From NCBI GenBank assembly GCA_002067855.1, contig MVQS01000375.1, forward strand, positions 1 to 5,896: 5,896 nucleotides of DNA, in the 5' to 3' direction. The DNA is from Syntrophaceae bacterium PtaB.Bin038 (lineage in GTDB: Bacteria > Desulfobacterota > Syntrophia > Syntrophales > UBA2192). Below, in pieces: positions 1-5,806 of this stretch. The stretch's first letter is position 1, and every line of letters begins with the position of its first letter. The position numbers and the translations under genes were made by a program. The notes beneath the pieces are model-generated. The model made no database searches and had not been told where the DNA came from. It was given only the letters and a program-made list of their open reading frames with translations.

Positions 1-73
1 TCACGAGGCTCTCCCCCATGAGCTTGCTCTTGACGTGCAATCGTTTCCCGTCGCGCTCCCGGATCAGCGCCAT
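1..73 (-). CDS. Partial unidentified ORF, N-terminus only
   Basis: The first 24 codons of a gene leave the window at its left edge. The ATG at 73 is preceded on the minus strand by a clear GGAGGAG ribosome binding site four to five bases upstream, and the frame stays open to position 1. The visible peptide begins MALIRERDGKRLHVKSKL and is basic and hydrophilic, with no signal peptide or membrane segment. I do not recognise the family from so short a piece. It lies 69 nt downstream of the small gene ending at 143, on the same strand and with no obvious terminator between them, so it may be the next gene of the tungstate operon. A real gene is likely because of the good ribosome binding site; its function cannot be judged. 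Confidence 0.55.
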   Translation of the reverse strand, partial: MALIRERDGKRLHVKSKLMGESLV

Positions 74-142
74 GGCTCCTCCATTCGTATTGTCAGTCCG
101 GCTCGGGTCTCCGACGCCCTGTTGAGGCGGCGACTCGCCCCG

Positions 143-391
143 TCAAGACCGGGGTTTTCTCCCTTTGGCCGGCTCCGCCACTTCCACTTCCGCCTCCTCG
201 CCCTTTTGGCCCCTCTCCATCAGGACGAGCTTTGCGCCGACGGCCTTGGCGATTTGTTCGAGCTCCTTTTTACGGAGATGGTTGGCGTAGAAATCGATGG
301 CCACGCCCGACACGGCCACGAGCTTAAATCGGGGCTTCTTCTCCCCCTCGCCGACCTTTCCGCGCTCACGGTAAAAAATTTTACCCGGCAT
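143..391 (-). CDS. Small conserved-type hypothetical protein, 82 aa
   Basis: An 82-residue soluble protein with no signal peptide or membrane segment. It starts MPGKIFYRERGKV, has a mixed alpha/beta middle (RFKLVAVSGVAIDFYANHL at 21-39, then the helix-like KKELEQIAKAVGAKLVLME at 41-59), and ends in a charged, probably disordered Glu/Lys/Arg tail (60-82). I chose the ATG at 391 because GGGAGG lies eight bases upstream. The in-frame GTG at 400 would extend it by three residues, but the Shine-Dalgarno bases abut that codon. It lies five bases after the stop of the TiaS-like gene, so the two are probably translationally coupled and cotranscribed. The compact core looks like a conserved small protein rather than a chance ORF, but I assign no function. 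A helper of the upstream TiaS-like protein is a positional guess. Confidence 0.75.
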   Translation of the reverse strand: MPGKIFYRERGKVGEGEKKPRFKLVAVSGVAIDFYANHLRKKELEQIAKAVGAKLVLMERGQKGEEAEVEVAEPAKGRKPRS

Positions 392-396
392 GTTCG

Positions 397-1128
397 TCAC
401 CTCCCGTGGGATTTCCGGCTACGTTTTTCCCAGAGAGTGTACCACAACCCGTCGCTGGAGGGTAGCACGGGAACGACCGCCCTGTGGCCCAGGAGGCGCG
501 GCCTCAGCCACCCCTTCGTGTCCACCCGGTCCTCGGGCCTCGGGGAGACGGCGTCGCGGTCCATGGAGACGACGGACATGCCGCGCCCCTCGAGTTCGGC
601 GACGGTGACGATGCCCGGCAGTTCCCTCAGGCGGGCAAATTCGATGAAGCGCCCGCTCCAGCCCGACGCCGTGAGGCCCACGGCGGCCGCCGCCCCGATG
701 ATCCCGTCGTTCGTGCCCCCGTGGCCGGAGAGATGGAATCCGCCGGTCGCCTTCAGGGCCTCCGCCTGGGAAACCACCCGTTCCGTGCACTGCCGGCCGA
801 ACTCCATGAGGGGATCGAAGGCGCCGTTCTCGCCCCAGGCGATGCACAGCCCCGGGTCGCTTCCCGTCAGAGATTCTTTTTCAATGTGGCCGACGGCCCT
901 TTCCCGCAGCGTATCCAGAATCGCGATGTCGGGCGCCTCCACGATGAGGCAGGCCGCGCTGTTGTGCGATGTGTAAGGGATCCGGTCGTCGACGAGCAAC
1001 TGCTGACGTACGACGCCCCGCAGACTGCAGCCCGCGGGGAGCTGCTTCTCGAACCGGCGCGCCAGCTTGCCCGTTCCGACGTCGGCATCGATATTGTCGG
1101 TGTCGTCAAATCCGATGTAGACTTTCAT
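397..1128 (-). CDS. TiaS-like catalytic-domain protein, FDDTD motif, 243 aa
   Basis: A 243-residue soluble protein. It opens with MKVYIGFDDTDN, the strand plus Asp-Asp-Thr-Asp signature seen at the N-terminus of archaeal TiaS, the ATP-dependent tRNA-Ile2 agmatidine synthetase. Further TiaS-like stretches follow in the expected order: RIPYTSHNSAACLIVEA at about 49-65, SDPGLCIAW at 90-98, and a Gly/Ala-rich GGTNDGIIGAAAAVGL at about 127-142. It is much shorter than TiaS and shows no zinc-ribbon cysteine pairs, so the tRNA-binding end appears to be missing. That argues against agmatidine synthesis, which bacteria do not use. The sequence suggests a nucleotide-dependent enzyme with an unknown acceptor. 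The ATG at 1128 is preferred because the fold starts there; GGAGGT lies about 13 bases upstream. An in-frame TTG at 1149 would overlap that site. It follows tupC by 39 nt and is nearly joined to the 82-aa gene. Family resemblance is fairly secure; the function is unknown. Confidence 0.8.
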   Translation of the reverse strand: MKVYIGFDDTDNIDADVGTGKLARRFEKQLPAGCSLRGVVRQQLLVDDRIPYTSHNSAACLIVEAPDIAILDTLRERAVGHIEKESLTGSDPGLCIAWGENGAFDPLMEFGRQCTERVVSQAEALKATGGFHLSGHGGTNDGIIGAAAAVGLTASGWSGRFIEFARLRELPGIVTVAELEGRGMSVVSMDRDAVSPRPEDRVDTKGWLRPRLLGHRAVVPVLPSSDGLWYTLWEKRSRKSHGR

Positions 1129-1167
1129 GGGTTGGTTGTTGACCTCCAAAGAATGATTACGCTTTGC

Positions 1168-2259
1168 TCAAGCGCCGCTCTTCCGGATGACGTGGATGGC
1201 CGTGGCCTTCACGGACGCGGCGATCTCGTCGCCCTCCTTCAGCGACAGATCCTCGAGGGCGTGCGTCGTGACATAGGCCACAAGCGCAAACCCGCAGGCA
1301 ATCTCGACCTTGTGAAAGAGGCCCAGCGGGACGATCCGGCCGATCCGCCCGCGAAAGGCGTTTCGGGCGCTGGTCTTCACGGTCCCGTCGGGAATGGCCA
1401 GCGTGACATTTTCGGGGCGGATGCAGAGAACCACCTTTTCGCCGATGCGGCCCTTGCCCACCACCTCGATTTCCGAGCCGTTTACTCCGACGATCAGCGC
1501 CGTTTCGTTGGTGTCGCGGACTTCCCCTTCGAGGATCGTCTCCGTCCCCACGAAGGAGGCCACGAACTGGTCGACAGGCCGGTTCATGACGACGGCGGGA
1601 CGGTCGATCTGCGCGATCCGGCCCCCCTCCATGACGGCGATGCGGTCCGAGAGGCGGAGGGCCTCGTTACGGTCATGGGTGGCCATGATCGTGGTGGTCT
1701 TCGTCTCGGCCAGCACCTTTTCCAGGTCCGACACGATCGACTCCCGCGTGGGCGGGTCGAGCGCGGCAAAGGGCTCGTCGAGAAAGAGGATCTCCGGCGA
1801 GATGGCAAAGGCCCGGGCGAGACTCGTCCTCTGGGCCTCCCCGCCCGAGAGGGTCCGGGCCGAGCGATCCCGGAGGTGGGCGATGCCGAAACGCTCCAGC
1901 TGGGGTTCCACGATGCGCCGGGCCTCCGAGGCCCCGACGCCTCTGATTTTGAGGCCCGACATAACGTTGCCGATCACCGTCGTGTCGAAGAGCAGGGGTT
2001 CCTGAAAGACCATGGCAAGCTTGCGCCTGTATTCCAGGACGCGCTGACCGGCGCCCACCGTCTGGCCCCGGAAGAGAATCTCACCCGCCGAAGGCTTCAT
2101 GAGGTAGGAGAGCGCCTGCAGCAGCGTCGTCTTGCCCGCCCCGTTGGGCCCGATGAGGGAAAGCGTCTCCCCCTCGAAGATCTCCATGTCGAGGACGTCC
2201 ACCAGCAGGCTCCCCCCGCGGATCACTTTCAGGTTCTTTGCCTCCAGGATCGTCGTCAT
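1168..2259 (-). CDS. tupC: Tungstate ABC transporter ATP-binding protein with TOBE-type C-terminus
   Basis: A 363-residue ABC ATPase that powers the TupB permease from the cytoplasmic side. All nucleotide-binding motifs are intact: Walker A GPNGAGKT (37-44), Q-loop Gln86, signature LSGGEAQR (137-144), Walker B ILFLDEP (157-163), D-loop AALD (165-168) and switch His195. After a linker region (about 235-295) comes a TOBE/Mop-type segment (about 297-358), a fold that in ModC-type ATPases can bind oxyanion and down-regulate transport; sensing here is inference. The ATG at 2259 overlaps the tupB stop as ATGA, with a GAGAGG-type ribosome binding site, so it is translationally coupled to the permease. 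The frame is open further upstream to 2700, but that part is low-complexity His/Pro/Arg-rich out-of-frame reading of tupB. ModC or a sulfate-type ATPase would look similar; TupC is assigned from its partners. Confidence 0.92.
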   Translation of the reverse strand: MTTILEAKNLKVIRGGSLLVDVLDMEIFEGETLSLIGPNGAGKTTLLQALSYLMKPSAGEILFRGQTVGAGQRVLEYRRKLAMVFQEPLLFDTTVIGNVMSGLKIRGVGASEARRIVEPQLERFGIAHLRDRSARTLSGGEAQRTSLARAFAISPEILFLDEPFAALDPPTRESIVSDLEKVLAETKTTTIMATHDRNEALRLSDRIAVMEGGRIAQIDRPAVVMNRPVDQFVASFVGTETILEGEVRDTNETALIVGVNGSEIEVVGKGRIGEKVVLCIRPENVTLAIPDGTVKTSARNAFRGRIGRIVPLGLFHKVEIACGFALVAYVTTHALEDLSLKEGDEIAASVKATAIHVIRKSGA

Positions 2260-2954
2260 CGCGGCCTCTCCCTCTGCTGGACGGTTGTGAGGACGAGATT
2301 GATGGCGTAGGCGAAGAGAAGCAGGATGATGCCCAGGGCGATGGCGATATCGAAGTTGCCGCGGCTCGTTTCCATGACGGTGGCCGTGGTGAGAACGCGG
2401 GTGTAGCCCTTGATGTTGCCGCCCACCATGATCGAGGCGCCGACCTCGGAGATGACGCCGCCGAAGCCGGCCATGACGGCTGCCAGCAGGGGGAGCCGTG
2501 CCTCGCGGATGAGGATCCGGACCATCTGCAGGCGGGTGGCCCCCAGGGCGAGGATCTGCAGGCGCATCTTCCGGGGCAGCTGCTGCATGGCCGCCAGCGA
2601 GATCCCCGTCACGATGGGCGTCGCGATGATGGCCTGGGCGAGGATCATGGCCGCCGGCGTGTAGAGGATTTCCAGGAACCCCAGCGGTCCGTTTCGCCAC
2701 AAAAAGATCGTGACGAAGAGCCCCACCACCACGGGGGGCAGGGCCATCCCCGTGTTGATGAGGCTCACCACGAACTTGCGCCCCGGGAACTGCGTGAGGG
2801 CCACCACGGTCCCCACGGACATCCCGAAGAACAGGCTGATGAATGTCGCCGTGCCCGAGACCTTCAGGGAAAACCAGGTGATCCCCAGGACCTCGGGGTC
2901 GAAGGTGACGAGCAGGATGAAGGCCTTAAGGATGCCTTCAAGGATGATATCCAT
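2256..2954 (-). CDS. tupB: Tungstate ABC transporter permease
   Basis: A 232-residue inner-membrane permease with about five to six hydrophobic segments, near residues 8-20, 26-52, 60-86, 96-121, 146-172 and 203-225. The motif NTGMALPPVVVGL (67-79) and the loop-plus-helix stretch LGATRLQMVRILIREARLP (137-155) through GGVISEVGASIMVGGNIKGY (165-184) are typical of TupB and related oxyanion permeases. The EAA-type cytoplasmic loop in the middle of this stretch is where TupC docks. The start codon directly follows the TAA of the upstream binding-protein gene (TAAATG). The nearest strong Shine-Dalgarno (AAGGAGG) is about 17 bases away inside that gene, so initiation probably depends on translational coupling. 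Its length is normal for the family, and no second permease gene is present although there are two binding proteins. Confidence 0.93.
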   Translation of the reverse strand: MDIILEGILKAFILLVTFDPEVLGITWFSLKVSGTATFISLFFGMSVGTVVALTQFPGRKFVVSLINTGMALPPVVVGLFVTIFLWRNGPLGFLEILYTPAAMILAQAIIATPIVTGISLAAMQQLPRKMRLQILALGATRLQMVRILIREARLPLLAAVMAGFGGVISEVGASIMVGGNIKGYTRVLTTATVMETSRGNFDIAIALGIILLLFAYAINLVLTTVQQRERPR

Positions 2955-3812
2955 TTAGATGCCCAGGGCTTCCTCCTTCTTGCCGGCATCGGGGAAGAAA
3001 AGCGGCGAGCCGAACTTCTCGACGCCGAAGGTCTTTATCACGGCCTGGGCTTCCTTGGAAACCATGAAATCGGCGAAGGCCTTGCCGCCCGCGAAGTTGG
3101 CCTTGGTCCACTTCTTGGGGTTCACCTCGATGACGTGGTAGACGTTGAGCAGGATCCCGTCACCCTCGACGAGGATATCGAGGCCGAGCCCCTTCTTGAG
3201 GGCCAGGTAGGTCCCTCGGTCGGCCAACGTGTAGGTCTTCTTCTCCGCCGCCACAGCCAGGGTCTGGCCCATGCCGAGCCCCGTCTGCTGGTACCACTTC
3301 TCTCCCTCGTATTTCACGCCGGCGGCCTTCCAGATGTCCATTTCCTTCACGTGGGTCCCCGATTTGTCGCCGCGGGACATGAAGATGCTGCCCGAGGCCG
3401 CGATCTTCTTGAAGGCGTCGGTTGCCTTTTTCGTTCCCTTGATCCTGGCCGGGTCACTCGGCGGGCCGACGATGATGAAATCGTTGTGCATGACGATTCG
3501 GCGCTCCACGCCGTTGCCGTCTGCCATGAACTTCTTTTCCGCGGCCTGCGAATGGACGAGCAGCACATCGGCCTCGCCCTTGGCGCCCATGGCCATGGCC
3601 TGGCCGGAGCCCACGGCGATCGTTTTCACGAAGTAGCCCGTCTTCTTCTCGAACATGGGGATCAGGACGTCGAGAAGCCCCGAGTCCTGGGTGCTGGTCG
3701 TCGTGGCGAGGATGACATTTTTCTGCGCCGGCTGCGCCGCTGCCGTAACCGGGAGCGCAACGAGGGAAGCCAGCAACACGGACAGGAACCATGAGGCGAA
3801 AAATCTTTTCAT
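2955..3812 (-). CDS. tupA: Tungstate ABC transporter substrate-binding protein, canonical TupA
   Basis: A 285-residue exported binding protein that captures tungstate in the periplasm and hands it to TupBC. An N-terminal signal peptide (Lys-Arg, then a hydrophobic stretch, cleavage likely after Ala26 before Gln) is followed by the diagnostic TupA elements: ATTTSTQDSGLL (36-47), VGSGQAMAMG (67-76), SRGDKSGTHVKEMDIW (146-161), TGLGMGQTL (167-175) and YTLADRGTYLALK (184-196). In studied TupA proteins, the Thr/Ser-rich first motif and the arginine of the RGDxSGTH motif help coordinate the oxyanion; both are present here. The ATG at 3812 has AAAGGAG seven bases upstream. It sits 45 nt after a second, divergent binding-protein gene and abuts tupB. 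Tungstate is the best ligand call from the family; some selectivity overlap with molybdate is possible. Confidence 0.93.
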   Translation of the reverse strand: MKRFFASWFLSVLLASLVALPVTAAAQPAQKNVILATTTSTQDSGLLDVLIPMFEKKTGYFVKTIAVGSGQAMAMGAKGEADVLLVHSQAAEKKFMADGNGVERRIVMHNDFIIVGPPSDPARIKGTKKATDAFKKIAASGSIFMSRGDKSGTHVKEMDIWKAAGVKYEGEKWYQQTGLGMGQTLAVAAEKKTYTLADRGTYLALKKGLGLDILVEGDGILLNVYHVIEVNPKKWTKANFAGGKAFADFMVSKEAQAVIKTFGVEKFGSPLFFPDAGKKEEALGI

Positions 3813-3857
3813 ATCGACACTCCTTTTACGTAATCTTTCATTCTTTTCCGCTCTTCC

Positions 3858-4712
3858 TTACTTCTTCTTTTGGGCGGCCTGCCACTCCTTCGAGTTGGCG
3901 AAGAAGAGGGGGGCGCCGTACTTGTCCTTGCCGAAATCGGCGATGATCTTCTGTCCCTTCGCCGGGTCGGTGAGCCATTTCACGAATTTCATCGCGTCAT
4001 CGTGGTTCACGCGGGGGAACTTCTTCGGGTTCACGGGGATGAGAGAGATGTAATTCAGCAGGGCCTCGTCCTTCTCCACGAGGATGACGAGCTTGATCTC
4101 CTTCTTCAGCGAGAGATAGGTGGCCCGGTCCATGAACACATAAGCCCCCTTCTCGTCGGCAAAGCGGGTGGTCGGCGCATTGCCCAGGGTTCCCTTCTCG
4201 TAGGTGACGTACCAGGGGCCGGCGGGCTTGATCCCGGCCTTCGCCCAGATGTCCATCTCGGCGACGTGGGTCCCCGACTTGTCGCCGCGGGTGATGAAGA
4301 GGGCCTTCTTCGCGGCGATCGCCTTCAGGGCCTCGGCGCCCGTCTTCATGCCCTTGATCCCGGCGGGGTCGGCGGCCGGGCCGAGGATGACGAAGTCGTT
4401 GTACATCAGGGGGATCCGCTCGGTGCCGTATCCGTCGGCGATGAACTTCTCCTCCAGGGCCTTGGCGTGGGCCATGACGAGATCGACGTTGCCCTTTTCG
4501 CCGATCTTCAGGGCGGCTCCGGTCCCGGCGCCCACGTGGCGGACCCGGATGCCGGTCTCCTTCTCGAATTGGTCCTCCAGCGCCGCCACGATCCCCGAGT
4601 CGATGGGGCCGATGGTGCTGGCCATGAAGACAAAGCCGCCCTTCTGTGCCCAGCAAAGTCCGGGCACGAGGAGCAGGACGCTCAACAACACCGGTAACAG
4701 ACCCTTTTTCAT
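3858..4712 (-). CDS. Divergent TupA-like oxyanion-binding protein
   Basis: A 284-residue exported binding protein, clearly a paralogue of the TupA encoded just downstream. It shares the signal peptide (cleavage likely after CWA, residue 22), VDLVMAHAKALEEKF (76-90), YNDFVILGP (104-112) and TRGDKSGTHVAEMDIW (141-156). Two ligand-site regions differ. The first motif reads MASTIGPIDSGIV (30-42) instead of ATTTSTQDSGLL, and the GLGMGQTL loop is replaced by GTLGNAPTTRFADEKG (174-189), before YVFMDRATYLSLK (191-203). The arginine of RGDxSGTH is kept. This suggests an oxyanion-binding protein with altered specificity or affinity, not a simple duplicate; that is inference. A Cys at 20 is preceded by Gly-Leu, a poor lipobox, so a soluble periplasmic protein is favoured. 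The ATG at 4712 has AAGGAGG six bases upstream and lies 15 nt after the regulator gene. The symbol is left blank because its ligand is uncertain. Confidence 0.88.
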   Translation of the reverse strand: MKKGLLPVLLSVLLLVPGLCWAQKGGFVFMASTIGPIDSGIVAALEDQFEKETGIRVRHVGAGTGAALKIGEKGNVDLVMAHAKALEEKFIADGYGTERIPLMYNDFVILGPAADPAGIKGMKTGAEALKAIAAKKALFITRGDKSGTHVAEMDIWAKAGIKPAGPWYVTYEKGTLGNAPTTRFADEKGAYVFMDRATYLSLKKEIKLVILVEKDEALLNYISLIPVNPKKFPRVNHDDAMKFVKWLTDPAKGQKIIADFGKDKYGAPLFFANSKEWQAAQKKK

Positions 4713-4727
4713 CGCGTTCCTCCTTCT

Positions 4728-5645
4728 TCAGATATTGGAATAGAGAATCTTCCCCGAATCCTCGAACCCGTAACCTCCCAGCTTCTCGAAACGCCCCCGG
4801 AACCCGTGGGATCGCAGGATTTCCATGAGGGCCTGGATGCCTTTATGGAAGTAGGTCGACTGCCCCAGGGCCATGTCGAAGTCCTCGCGGGTCACGGGGA
4901 TAAAGTGAAGCCCCATGAGCCGCGAGACGGCCACCGTGGCCAGCCCCGCGTCGGCATCGCCCGAAAGAATGGAAAGGCCCACCTCGATGTGGGTGAAGAC
5001 CTCGCGGTCATAGCCCGCGATGTTCACGGCCGGAATGCGCCGCTTATCCAACTCGCAGTCGAGCAGAATCCTCGTGCCCGATCCGGCCTGGCGGTTGACG
5101 AACCGGATGCCGGGGGCGGCAAGGTCTTCGAACCTTTTTATTCCTTTCGGGTTTCCCGGCGCCGCGACGATTCCGATCTCCCGGCGGAACAGATGGACCA
5201 GGACGGTTTTCGCCCCGGGCAGGTATTTCGGGATGAACGGGGTGTTGTAGCGTCCCGTTTCCGGGTCGAGCAGATGCGTCCATGCGATGTCCGTGTGCCC
5301 TGCACCGAGGGCTTTCAGCCCGTCCGTGCTCCCCGTGTTGGCGCAGAAAAAGTAGAGATCGGGGTGCGACTTCCGCAGGCCCGTGAGAAGAAAGTCCAGA
5401 ACCGGATCGTTGCTCCCCGAGGCCAGAAGAGCCCCCTCGACGGTTCGGCTCTTCTCCCGCGCCTGCTTGAGGCCGCTTCGCGCGCTTTCCTCGACCCACT
5501 CATCAATGAGTTTTCTCGGGAAGACCCACTTGCCCGTGAGCCGGGTCCCGGGGATGCGCCCCGCCTTGACAAGGGCGTAGACCTGCTTCTCGTTGATGCC
5601 CAGGTAGGCGGCGACTTCCTTTGTGCTCATCATCTCGTCGGGCAT
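4728..5645 (-). CDS. Excisionase-type HTH regulator fused to PBP-like sensor domain
   Basis: A 305-residue cytoplasmic one-component regulator. Residues 5-52 (MMSTKEVAAYLGINEKQVYA, ending in the KWVFPRKLIDEW strand and helix) form a MerR/excisionase-like winged helix-turn-helix. A short charged linker leads to a periplasmic-binding-protein-like domain (about 70-295) with SGSNDPVLDFL (76-86), GSTDGLKALGAGHTDIAW (105-122), VNRQAGSGTR (173-182) and a GDADAGLA stretch (219-226). There is no signal peptide, so the ligand is sensed inside the cell. Proteins of this architecture often sit beside molybdate or tungstate transport genes, which fits here. It is not ModE and does not show the XerC/D-like DNA-binding domain described for TunR. 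The ATG at 5645 has GGAGG five bases upstream. The frame is open to 5864, but that extension crosses the promoter region and the divergent gene. It is the first gene of the operon, 15 nt before the TupA-like gene, so autoregulation is likely. Confidence 0.88.
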   Translation of the reverse strand: MPDEMMSTKEVAAYLGINEKQVYALVKAGRIPGTRLTGKWVFPRKLIDEWVEESARSGLKQAREKSRTVEGALLASGSNDPVLDFLLTGLRKSHPDLYFFCANTGSTDGLKALGAGHTDIAWTHLLDPETGRYNTPFIPKYLPGAKTVLVHLFRREIGIVAAPGNPKGIKRFEDLAAPGIRFVNRQAGSGTRILLDCELDKRRIPAVNIAGYDREVFTHIEVGLSILSGDADAGLATVAVSRLMGLHFIPVTREDFDMALGQSTYFHKGIQALMEILRSHGFRGRFEKLGGYGFEDSGKILYSNI

Positions 5646-5664
5646 GGTGACCTCCAGGCAGAGA

Positions 5665-5693
5665 ATGATAATTAAAAAAATGACAAATAGCAA
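5665..5693 (-). promoter_or_regulatory. Candidate sigma70-type promoter for regulator-tup operon
   Basis: Read on the minus strand, a -35-like TTGCTA (5693-5688) lies 17 nt upstream of a -10-like TATCAT (5670-5665), which matches five of six consensus bases. Transcription would start near 5658, giving a leader of about 12 nt that still contains the GGAGG of the regulator gene. An alternative is TTGTTG (5696-5691), 17 nt, AATTAT (5673-5668). The region is AT-rich and many boxes can be fitted, so the exact one is uncertain. One TGACA repeat lies in the spacer. Confidence 0.45.
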
Positions 5694-5715
5694 CAATAAA
5701 TGACAAATAATGACA
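5678..5715. promoter_or_regulatory. Helically phased TGACA direct repeats, candidate operator
   Basis: The 12-mer AAATGACAAATA occurs perfectly twice (5678-5689 and 5698-5709), and a third shorter copy of its core, TGACA, follows at 5711-5715. The TGACA cores start at 5681, 5701 and 5711, so the offsets are 20 and 10 bp, whole helical turns that put all copies on one face of the DNA. They lie in a roughly 78% AT stretch (5661-5715) between the two divergent promoters. Binding by the adjacent excisionase-type regulator is inferred from position; proteins of this fold often bind short direct repeats cooperatively. Confidence 0.55.
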
Positions 5716-5734
5716 TGCCGAGCCCATTTGTTGC
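5690..5734. repeat. 7-bp inverted repeat GCAACAA / TTGTTGC in the divergent spacer
   Basis: GCAACAA at 5690-5696 is matched by its exact inverted copy TTGTTGC at 5728-5734, with 31 nt between the arms. The arms enclose the second and third TGACA repeats, and the left arm overlaps the candidate minus-strand -35 box. The loop is too long for an ordinary RNA hairpin, so a protein-binding pair is the only functional reading. A 7-bp match could also be chance. Confidence 0.3.
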
Positions 5735-5737
5735 GGC

Positions 5738-5767
5738 TTGACGCCTTCCTGCCCGGGGGTGTAATCT
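5738..5767 (+). promoter_or_regulatory. Candidate sigma70-type promoter for the divergent oxidoreductase
   Basis: TTGACG (5738-5743) matches five of six -35 consensus bases and is followed after 18 nt by TAATCT (5762-5767), a fair -10 box with four of six matches. The predicted start near 5774 leaves a leader of about 33 nt before the ATG at 5807. It lies just to the right of the TGACA repeats, so a protein bound there could act on it from upstream. Confidence 0.5.
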
Positions 5768-5806
5768 GTGAGCGTTTTTCAGGTGCAGGTCCATGAAGGG
5801 AAAGAG

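Larger units (their letters stand above)
143..5658 (-). other. Predicted polycistronic unit: regulator, TupA-like, tupA, tupB, tupC, TiaS-like, small ORF
   Basis: Seven minus-strand genes follow one another with gaps of 15, 45, 0, -4 (ATGA overlap), 39 and 5 nt. I see no GC-rich hairpin followed by a T-run in any gap. The only strong promoter-like AT-rich region lies upstream of the regulator. The partial gene at 1-73, 69 nt further on, may also belong. The TupA-like/tupA gap (3813-3857) has room for little beyond a ribosome binding site. Cotranscription is inference from spacing. Confidence 0.7.

Noticed and set aside
74..142. Possible terminator between the 82-aa gene and the left-edge gene
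   Set aside because: Only a 4-bp CGCC/GGCG stem could be found, and no T-run follows it on the minus strand.
392..400. GTG start at 400 for the 82-aa gene, giving a GTGA overlap
   Set aside because: The Shine-Dalgarno bases touch this codon, leaving no spacing; the ATG at 391 is correctly spaced.
484..2310. Plus-strand open frame of 608 codons opposite the TiaS-like and tupC genes
   Set aside because: Its protein is Gly/Arg/His/Asp-rich with no domain pattern, and it lies antisense to two clearly recognised genes. Long antisense frames are expected in GC-rich coding DNA.
2260..2700. Upstream in-frame extension of tupC
   Set aside because: The added 147 residues are a His/Pro/Arg-rich out-of-frame reading of tupB. 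The ATG at 2259 starts the ABC fold and forms the ATGA overlap.
2238..3794. Plus-strand open frame of 518 codons opposite tupB and tupA
   Set aside because: Same low-complexity His/Asp/Gly/Arg composition, fully antisense to well-supported transporter genes; an artefact of codon bias.
3813..3857. Internal promoter or operator between the two binding-protein genes, including the 8-bp palindrome TTACGTAA at 3826-3833
   Set aside because: The 45-nt gap shows no paired -35 and -10 boxes, and the palindrome is short enough to be chance next to the ribosome binding site.
5646..5806. Molybdenum/tungsten-cofactor riboswitch in the divergent spacer
   Set aside because: The predicted minus-strand leader is about 12 nt and the plus-strand one about 33 nt, too short for that structured RNA, and no matching helices were seen.
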